Source of the DNA: Actinomycetota bacterium
GTDB lineage: Bacteria > Actinomycetota > Humimicrobiia > Humimicrobiales > Humimicrobiaceae
Direction: 5' to 3'
Length of the DNA: 12,115 nucleotides
NCBI GenBank assembly: GCA_023488645.1
Contig: JAMDDL010000148.1
Location: 1 to 12,115, forward strand
The translations under genes and the position numbers were made by a program. Below, piece after piece: positions 7,596-12,115 of the stretch. Under the pieces are notes generated by a model that saw only the letters and a list, made by a program, of their open reading frames with translations, was not told the DNA's origin and did no database searches. The first letter of the stretch is position 1. Each line of letters opens with the position of its first letter.

Positions 7596-7768
7596 TTGCA
7601 GGTTATTTATTATCTCACAATCAAAATTAAAACATATTATTTGAAAGATTTTAGAAGTATTTAATTTATTTTATTTGCTATTTTTATATTGTTATTCATA
7701 TTTATTAAGATTAAACTTGAAAAGAAAAAATTCATTTTAAAAATTCAGGATTAAAAAAATATCTTTTT

Positions 7769-7798
7769 TTGACATTTATTTTAAAATATCTGTAAAAT
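7769..7798 (+). promoter_or_regulatory. Sigma-70-type promoter for the two-component genes
   Basis: A perfect TTGACA (7769-7774) is followed after 18 bp by TAAAAT (7793-7798). It lies in the 223-bp gap after the nuclease gene. Transcription would begin near 7805, leaving a leader of about 50 nt to the ATG at 7858 but only about 14 nt to the ATG at 7819. Confidence 0.6.
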
Positions 7799-7848
7799 AT
7801 TTTTTAGCAGTATTCTTAATGATTAGATTACATAATAGTTTGTTATTT

Positions 7849-7854
7849 AAGGAG
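7849..7854 (+). promoter_or_regulatory. Ribosome binding site deciding the histidine kinase start
   Basis: AAGGAG lies 3 nt before the ATG at 7858. The spacing is short, but the upstream in-frame ATG at 7819 has no purine-rich site before it. MEDS proteins usually have a short N-terminus before the (S/T)GI-motif, also favouring 7858. Confidence 0.55.
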
Positions 7855-7857
7855 AAC

Positions 7858-9600
7858 ATGGAAGCAAGAAGAACAGGTATTGATATTATAAAGGAAATAC
7901 CATGGGGTACACATTTTTGTCAGCTTTATAATACAAAGGATGACCTTATTGAAATCCTTGTTCCTTACTTTAAAGCAGGACTTGAAAGTAATGAATACTG
8001 TATTTGGGTAACTTCAGAGTCTCTGCCTGAAACAAAAGCCATGCACGCTTTAGCCGGATCAATGCCTGATTTGGATGGTTATCTTAAGAAGAAGCAACTG
8101 GAAATATTTAATTACTCTGAATTATATACAAAGGGTGGAAGTTTTAAAGCCGGAAGGGTCCTTGATTTCTGGATCAGAAAATTGGACAAGGCTCTTGAAA
8201 ACGGATTTGAAGGTATTAGAGTAACCGGTGATACCATCTGGCTTCAGAAAAACGGCTGGAAGGATTTTACAGATTACGAAGAAGAGATCAATAAGATTAT
8301 CAGTAATTACAAAATGATAGTTGCCTGTACTTATTTCCTGGGCAGGTATGGTGCAGATGAAATTATAGACATAATAAAGAATCATGAATTTGCACTGATA
8401 AAACGTGAAAATAAATGGATGGCAATAGAAAATTCAGCTCAAAGCAAACTCAAACAGGAATTAATTAATGAAAGAAATAAGGTTTTAGATGTCTTAAATT
8501 CCAATAGACAAACGACAGATTACCTTGAAAAATTATTTAACTATGCAAATGCACCCATAATAGTATGGGACCCGTCTTTTAAAATAACACGTTTTAATCA
8601 TGCTTTTGAACACCTTACAGGCTATAATGTAAATGAAGTGATTGACAGGGAACTTGATGTCTTGTTTCCGGAATCAGGCAGGGAGGAATCGTTAAATAAA
8701 ATCAGACGGACTCTTGAAGGTGAACACTGGGATTCAGTGGAAATACCTATTATGTGTAAAAATGGAAATATAAAGGTTGTACTCTGGAATTCTGCCAACA
8801 TTTACGGTGAAGATGAGAAAACCATAGTTGCAACAATTGCCCAGGGGCAGGATATAACAGAGAGAAGGGATGCGGAACTGGAATTAAAGGCATTAAATGA
8901 AAATTTAAAGAATCATTCCAGACAGCTTGAAACAGCCAACAAAGACCTTGAAGCTTTTTCATATTCTCTATCTCATGACGTAAGAAAATATATAAGAACA
9001 ATAGACGGATACAGTTCAATTATAGCTGAAGAATTTCCTGAAATTAAAAATAGCAAAAATGGTGAATATATAGAAAAGATTAAAGGCGCAGTAAAAAGTA
9101 TTTCAAAGCTTATTGACAGCATGCTTGGATTATATAGAATCTCAAACCTGAAGCATAATTATGAGGAAGTAAACCTCTCAGATGTAATAAATGAAATAAT
9201 TGATAAAAAAGATGAAGAATATAAAGAGTACAGGATAAACTATAAAGTTGAATCTAATATGTTACTTTATTCTAATAGTGAATTTCTAAAAATACTGTTT
9301 GAAAATTTAATAGACAATTCATGCAAATCCTTAAAAGATAATATAAATGCTAAACTGGAGATAGGGAAAATATCTTCAGATAACAGCCCAACTTATTTTG
9401 TAAGCGATAATGGTACTGGAATTGACAGTATTTATCATGAAAAAATATTTCAGCCATTTGTAAGTTATAACACTGGGAAAGGGTATAACAGTACAGGAAT
9501 AGGACTTGCCATAGTAAAAAAAATTGTAAATATTTTAAATGGAAATATATGGCTGGAATCAGAATTAGGTAAAGGTTCTACTTTTTTTATCAGATTTTAA
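7858..9600 (+). CDS. MEDS-PAS sensor histidine kinase
   Basis: With the ATG at 7858 the protein has 580 residues; an in-frame ATG at 7819 would add 13 but lacks a ribosome site. Residues about 7-180 form a MEDS domain (TGIDIIKEIPWGTHFCQLY, W16-Q22), a sensory domain known from DcmR and many methanogen and environmental kinases. A coiled linker (about 195-220) leads to a PAS domain (223-340: APIIVWD, ITRFNHAFEHLTGY, closing QGQDITERRDAE). The HisKA helix holds LEAFSYSLSHDVRK with phospho-acceptor H373. The ATPase has N-box ENLIDNSCKSL (482-492), G1 DNGTGID (517-523), an F-box-like IFQPFVSY and G2 STGIGLAIV (545-553). There is no transmembrane segment, so it is likely cytosolic. The H-box reads SHDVRKYI instead of the common SHDLRxPL. 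Its target is probably the regulator at 9653; the signal is unknown. Confidence 0.92.
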   Translation: MEARRTGIDIIKEIPWGTHFCQLYNTKDDLIEILVPYFKAGLESNEYCIWVTSESLPETKAMHALAGSMPDLDGYLKKKQLEIFNYSELYTKGGSFKAGRVLDFWIRKLDKALENGFEGIRVTGDTIWLQKNGWKDFTDYEEEINKIISNYKMIVACTYFLGRYGADEIIDIIKNHEFALIKRENKWMAIENSAQSKLKQELINERNKVLDVLNSNRQTTDYLEKLFNYANAPIIVWDPSFKITRFNHAFEHLTGYNVNEVIDRELDVLFPESGREESLNKIRRTLEGEHWDSVEIPIMCKNGNIKVVLWNSANIYGEDEKTIVATIAQGQDITERRDAELELKALNENLKNHSRQLETANKDLEAFSYSLSHDVRKYIRTIDGYSSIIAEEFPEIKNSKNGEYIEKIKGAVKSISKLIDSMLGLYRISNLKHNYEEVNLSDVINEIIDKKDEEYKEYRINYKVESNMLLYSNSEFLKILFENLIDNSCKSLKDNINAKLEIGKISSDNSPTYFVSDNGTGIDSIYHEKIFQPFVSYNTGKGYNSTGIGLAIVKKIVNILNGNIWLESELGKGSTFFIRF

Positions 9601-9652
9601 AATATTTCAATAAAAAATTATTATTTTAATGATGGAATGGGAGAAATAAATA

Positions 9653-10093
9653 ATGGATAAAAAAACCATATTGTTTGTAGAGGATGATAAGGATGACCTT
9701 GCATTTTCAATGAGAGCTTTTAAGGATAATAAAGCTTTTTTTAATTATCTTATAATGGCTTATGATGGAATCCAGGCAAAAAAATATCTTATGATTGATG
9801 ATGAAAAACGGCAAATGGAAATAGGTATCAAACCTGATTTAATAATACTCGATCTTAAATTGCCGTATGTCAGCGGACTTGAAATACTGGAAAAAATAAA
9901 AAAATATGAACATACAAAAAATATTCCCGTAGTTGTATATACTTCTTCCGATGATCCTAAAGATCTTATAAAATCCTATCAGATGGGGGCTAACAGCTTT
10001 GTAAAAAAACCTGAAAATTATGAAGAATTTATAAATGTACTGAAAAAAATAATTAATTACTGGCTGGAAGTCAATATGAGCCCGGAGAGCTAA
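9653..10093 (+). CDS. Single-domain response regulator (Rcp1-like receiver)
   Basis: The 146-residue protein is a lone receiver domain with no output domain. The acidic triad is E10-D11-D12 (FVEDDKDD), the phosphorylated aspartate is D67 in LIILDLKLP, the switch threonine is T97 in VVVYTSSDDP, and the conserved lysine is K119 in FVKKP. The wording VEDDKDD and LDLKLPYVSGLEILEKIK, plus the slightly long loop around residues 47-60, resembles Rcp1-type regulators that pair with phytochrome-like kinases. The ATG has TGGGAG 9 nt upstream. It begins 52 bp after the histidine kinase gene in the same direction, so the two probably form a phosphorelay pair. Without an output domain it would act by protein contact or pass phosphate on; the partner is not visible. 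Confidence 0.92.
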   Translation: MDKKTILFVEDDKDDLAFSMRAFKDNKAFFNYLIMAYDGIQAKKYLMIDDEKRQMEIGIKPDLIILDLKLPYVSGLEILEKIKKYEHTKNIPVVVYTSSDDPKDLIKSYQMGANSFVKKPENYEEFINVLKKIINYWLEVNMSPES

Positions 10094-10152
10094 TCTAAAA
10101 TATAGTATTCCCAAAAATAAAAATTCACTTTTTTTTAATTTTAAGGTAATAT

Positions 10153-10174
10153 AAATACAAACCGTTTTGTATTT
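10153..10174 (+). promoter_or_regulatory. Probable LacI-family operator upstream of the regulator gene
   Basis: AAATACAAACC and GTTTTGTATTT form a 22-bp dyad with one mismatched pair, centred on the CpG at 10163-10164. Central CpG dyads are typical of LacI-family operators. It lies about 97 bp before the start of the LacI-type gene. Its core CAAACCGTTTTGTA recurs exactly at 11591-11604, so it is not a lone chance dyad. Confidence 0.65.
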
Positions 10175-10180
10175 AATTTA

Positions 10181-10209
10181 TTAAAATCGGCAAAACTGAT
10201 TTTTATAAT
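10181..10209 (+). promoter_or_regulatory. Possible promoter of the LacI-family gene
   Basis: TATAAT (10204-10209) follows TTAAAA (10181-10186), two mismatches from TTGACA, with a 17-bp spacer. The proposed operator sits just upstream, where a bound repressor could affect polymerase. The AT-rich background makes this tentative. Confidence 0.35.
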
Positions 10210-10270
10210 TTTAACAGGCACATAATATTAAAGTTAATTATAAAAATAATTTAGAGAAAAAAAGCTGGAA

Positions 10271-11332
10271 ATGAAGAAAAATTTCAAAAACAAAAAATCA
10301 CCGGTAACGATAAAAGATATTGCTGAACTTGCAGGAGTCTCAGTAACTACTGTTTCCCATGCTCTTTCAGGGGAAAGATATGTAAAGGAGGAAACAAAGC
10401 AAAAGATACTGAAAATAATAAATGAGAATAAATACAGACCAAATGTCATTGCAAGAAGTTTAACTAAAAAAGCAAGTAAGACAATAGGTGTCATACTTCC
10501 TGATTTAAATAATCCAATTTATACAAAAATCTTAAAAGGTGCTGAATCTGAAACAGTAAAAGATGATTACATTTTAGTTATTTCAAGTACATATTATAAT
10601 GCGGCAACAGAAGCTGATCAGATTGACCGTTTAAATACCTTATTTGCAGATGGTTTCCTTTTTATAGGAGGCAGCAAAGACACAGGACATTTGGAAAAAG
10701 CAAATATAAGAAATCTTCCGGCTGTGCTGGTTTTCAGATGGGCTGCAGAAGATAAATATCCTAAGGTTTTAATAGATAACAGAAAGGCAATATCACAGGT
10801 AGTGGATTATCTTGCCGGTCTTGGTCATAAAAATATCGGATATATCGGCTGGATTGATGAAAGCACAGTTGATTCCGACAACAAGTATTCAGGATATCTT
10901 GATGGACTTAATAAGAATAATTTAATTTTAAATGAAAAAAATGTATTTTTAAAAAAAGATATTATGACAAATGAATATGATGAATCTTATAATATTTTAA
11001 ATAATTATTTAAAATCCGGCAAAAAATTATATATGAGTGCACTTATCTGCAAGAATGATAATATTGCTCTTGGCTCTCTGGAAGCTTTTAAGGTAAATAA
11101 TTTAAAAGTACCGCAGGAAATATCAATCATTGGTTTTGGCAATACCGATCATTCTCAATATTCAAGTCCAAGACTTTCTACTGTTTCAGTTCCACTGGAA
11201 CAGATGGGAAGCGCAGGTGCAAGATTGCTTCTTAATGCTATATCAGGCAAAAAGATTAAAAAGGAAACCATTTACTTTGATACTTCCATTCTTAATAGAG
11301 AGACTTTAATCAGTTTAAAAAATGATACATAA
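10271..11332 (+). CDS. LacI-family transcriptional regulator
   Basis: The 353-residue protein has the normal family layout. The N-terminal helix-turn-helix is VTIKDIAELAGVSVTTVSHALSG (12-34), followed by the hinge helix YRPNVIARSLTKK, whose leucine (L64) is the residue that in this family inserts at the central CpG of the operator. From about 70 (TIGVILPDLNNPIYTKILKGAE) it is a periplasmic-binding-protein-like effector domain. It contains the usual GHKNIGYIGW segment and C-terminal IIGFGNTDHSQYSSPRLSTVSVPLEQMG. Such proteins normally sense sugars or nucleosides, but no sugar gene is in the window, so the effector is unknown. A matching dyad lies upstream (10153-10174), suggesting autoregulation, and its core recurs before the cupredoxin gene. 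The ATG has only a weak GGA before it. Confidence 0.93.
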   Translation: MKKNFKNKKSPVTIKDIAELAGVSVTTVSHALSGERYVKEETKQKILKIINENKYRPNVIARSLTKKASKTIGVILPDLNNPIYTKILKGAESETVKDDYILVISSTYYNAATEADQIDRLNTLFADGFLFIGGSKDTGHLEKANIRNLPAVLVFRWAAEDKYPKVLIDNRKAISQVVDYLAGLGHKNIGYIGWIDESTVDSDNKYSGYLDGLNKNNLILNEKNVFLKKDIMTNEYDESYNILNNYLKSGKKLYMSALICKNDNIALGSLEAFKVNNLKVPQEISIIGFGNTDHSQYSSPRLSTVSVPLEQMGSAGARLLLNAISGKKIKKETIYFDTSILNRETLISLKNDT

Positions 11333-11440
11333 ACTTCGGGAATAACAGTAAACTTTAAAAAAAATTTGATTTGAAAGAGAAATTTAACTAAAGCAGATTA
11401 AAATCATAAAAAGTTAATGACAGCCTGATGAGTTTTTGGC

Positions 11441-11467
11441 AAAAAACGACCTTCGTGGTCGTTTTTT
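11441..11467. terminator. Bidirectional rho-independent terminator
   Basis: AAAAAACGACC (11441-11451) pairs with GGTCGTTTTTTT (11457 on) around a TTCGT loop. The A-run on the left and T-run on the right let it end transcripts on both strands: the LacI-type mRNA on +, and the tRNA fragment on -, whose CCA lies just before it. It is about 108 bp after the LacI-type stop codon. Confidence 0.85.
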
Positions 11468-11473
11468 TGTTTT

Positions 11474-11510
11474 TGGTAAAGACGGCGGGATTCGAACCAG
11501 CACGAGTCTT
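11474..11510 (-). pseudogene. tRNA 3' fragment (T-arm, acceptor 3' strand, CCA)
   Basis: Read on the minus strand, GCTGG-TTCGAAT-CCCGC (11501 to 11485) is a T-arm with one mismatch in the 5-bp stem and the canonical TTCGAAT loop. It is followed by seven acceptor bases CGTCTTT, discriminator A, and encoded CCA (11476-11474). No anticodon arm, D arm or full 5' acceptor strand lies upstream on the minus strand; that DNA is A/T-rich. AAGAC (11510-11506) could pair with GTCTT (11483-11479), so the remnant might fold as an acceptor/T-arm minihelix. The fragment runs directly into a terminator, as a tRNA gene would. It may be an attachment-site scar or an internally deleted tRNA; the original amino acid is not identifiable. 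Confidence 0.65.
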
Positions 11511-11515
11511 GGCTG

Positions 11516-11540
11516 AAAAAAATCTGGAAAAAAAATCTGG
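11516..11540. repeat. Two-unit tandem repeat (A-run + TCTGG)
   Basis: Seven A's plus TCTGG are followed at once by eight A's plus TCTGG. A third A-run follows without the TCTGG. It lies next to the broken end of the tRNA fragment and may mark slippage or a junction; no function is evident. Confidence 0.6.
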
Positions 11541-11589
11541 AAAAAATATTTGAAAATTAAAATTATATATGTTAATGTATCCAATTAAT

Positions 11590-11616
11590 GCAAACCGTTT
11601 TGTAAAAACGGTTTGC
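11590..11616. promoter_or_regulatory. Perfect palindrome with LacI-type operator core, upstream of the cupredoxin gene
   Basis: GCAAACCGTTTT and AAAACGGTTTGC form perfect 12-bp arms around GTA. The left part contains CAAACCGTTTTGTA (11591-11604), identical to the core of the dyad at 10158-10171. Two operator registers are possible, centred on the CpGs at 11596-11597 and 11609-11610, 13 bp apart in inverted orientation. It lies 105 bp before the cupredoxin ATG. TTGCAA (11613-11618) at its right edge could be a -35, with TAAAAT at 11639-11644, but the spacing is 20 bp. Confidence 0.55.
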
Positions 11617-11721
11617 AATATTAAAACAAAATTAGTTTTAAAATGGAAAACAGAAAAAATATAAAGAATTTTTAAGTTCAACATATTAGAAATTATTACA
11701 AGAGGGAGATAAGGAGACGAT

Positions 11722-12115
11722 ATGAAGAGAAATAAAATAATATTATATTTATGTATTATTGTATCGGCAGTGTTAGCTGTTTTTCTTTCAGTCAGTTGTA
11801 CAGGTTATGGACAGACTTCAGGAACTACAACTTCAACAGAAGTTACTGAAACAACAGGCGCTGCTGTAAAGAATGAAGTATTAATTCAGGGAAATGCCTT
11901 TGTGCCTGATACATTAAATGCTAAGGTCGGAGATACCGTAACATGGATTAATAAAGACAGTTATGATCATACAGCAACAAGCAGCACTGGAGAATTTGAC
12001 AGCGGAAATATGCCTTCAGGAGGAAAATACAGTTTTACTTTCAGTAAGGAAGGCACATTTGAATATATCTGCAGCATACATACTTTTATGAAAGGTAAAA
12101 TTGTAGTAACTAAAT
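11722..12115 (+). CDS. Cupredoxin (plastocyanin/amicyanin-like) lipoprotein, 3' end cut by window
   Basis: The frame is open from ATG 11722 (AAGGAG 5 nt upstream) to the window edge: 131 whole codons with no stop. The visible end KIVV is the usual last strand, so only a few residues are probably missing. Residues 6-22 are hydrophobic and lead to LSVSC (C26), a plausible lipobox, then a T/S-rich linker (27-48). The cupredoxin domain (about 50-131) carries the type 1 copper ligands: H83 in DSYDHTAT, then C117, H120 and M123 in CSIHTFM, the C-x2-H-x2-M spacing of amicyanin-like proteins. It should bind one copper and carry single electrons at the outer membrane face or cell surface; its redox partner is not in the window. 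The palindrome at 11590-11616 suggests control by the LacI-type regulator upstream. Confidence 0.9.
   Translation, partial: MKRNKIILYLCIIVSAVLAVFLSVSCTGYGQTSGTTTSTEVTETTGAAVKNEVLIQGNAFVPDTLNAKVGDTVTWINKDSYDHTATSSTGEFDSGNMPSGGKYSFTFSKEGTFEYICSIHTFMKGKIVVTK

Larger units (their letters stand above)
11333..11721. other. Intergenic region between the LacI-type gene and the cupredoxin gene
   Basis: This 389-bp gap holds no credible protein gene. In order it contains a bidirectional terminator (11441-11467), a minus-strand tRNA 3' fragment (11474-11510), two tandem copies of an A-run plus TCTGG unit (11516-11540), a perfect palindrome containing the operator core (11590-11616), an A/T-rich stretch, and the cupredoxin ribosome site AAGGAG (11711-11716), 5 nt before the ATG at 11722. 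Confidence 0.7.

Noticed and set aside
7819..7857. Upstream ATG as histidine kinase start
   Set aside because: It lacks a ribosome site and would leave only about a 14-nt leader after the likely promoter; ATG 7858 has AAGGAG and fits usual MEDS N-termini. It is not excluded.
11474..11510. tmRNA 3' end
   Set aside because: The T-arm and CCA would fit, but no tag frame or GGGGC-type 5' end is visible nearby and the DNA on the 5' side is simple A/T-rich sequence.
11590..11616. Palindrome read as a transcription terminator
   Set aside because: No T-run follows on the plus strand, the stem is A/T-rich, and a 14-base core is shared exactly with the dyad before the LacI-type gene, which fits an operator better.
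11388..11684. Minus-strand open frame of 98 codons
   Set aside because: It reads through the palindrome, the tRNA T-arm and the terminator; the RAGSNPA stretch is the well-known spurious translation of a tRNA T-arm.

Overview
The window is AT-rich bacterial DNA. Nearly all genes lie on the + strand, spacers are short and A/T-heavy, and three genes start with TTG (gltX, cysS and the nuclease gene). The first 6.6 kb has the gene order known from Bacillota: ispD - ispF - gltX - cysE - cysS - rlmB - yacP. The mini-ribonuclease III gene mrnC, usually found between cysS and rlmB, is absent. This order and the low G+C suggest a Bacillota-like or deep-branching uncultured low-GC bacterium; no marker in the window fixes the phylum.

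Layout. Positions 1-137 hold the 3' end of ispD. Positions 460-933 are ispF, the partner enzyme in non-mevalonate isoprenoid synthesis. Next come glutamyl-tRNA synthetase (1075-2568), serine O-acetyltransferase (2754-3401), cysteinyl-tRNA synthetase (3519-5015) and an RlmB-type rRNA 2'-O-methyltransferase (5041-5832). These link cysteine synthesis, tRNA charging and ribosome maturation. A YacP/Rae1-like NYN ribonuclease (6094-6639) overlaps by 4 nt a predicted lipoprotein that fuses a staphylococcal-nuclease domain to a lamin-tail domain (6636-7595). A separate unit then begins at a good promoter (about 7769-7798): a MEDS-PAS sensor histidine kinase (7858-9600) and a single-domain response regulator (9653-10093). 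A LacI-family repressor follows (10271-11332). After a 389-bp spacer, a cupredoxin lipoprotein gene (11722 onward) runs off the window.

Most interesting non-coding content. (1) Two copies of a roughly 230-bp element, at 148-375 and 5859-6090, lie in the same orientation in front of ispF and yacP. Each is a nested inverted repeat, and base changes between the copies occur as matched pairs in two stems, which suggests selection on a folded RNA or DNA structure. (2) A 14-base motif, CAAACCGTTTTGTA, with the central CpG typical of LacI-family operators, lies in a near-perfect dyad upstream of the lacI-type gene and again in a perfect 12-bp-arm palindrome upstream of the cupredoxin gene. This suggests autoregulation and a two-gene regulon. 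(3) A minus-strand fragment holds only a tRNA T-arm, 3' acceptor strand and CCA, followed by its own terminator. It may be a scar of tRNA-targeted integration or an internally deleted tRNA.
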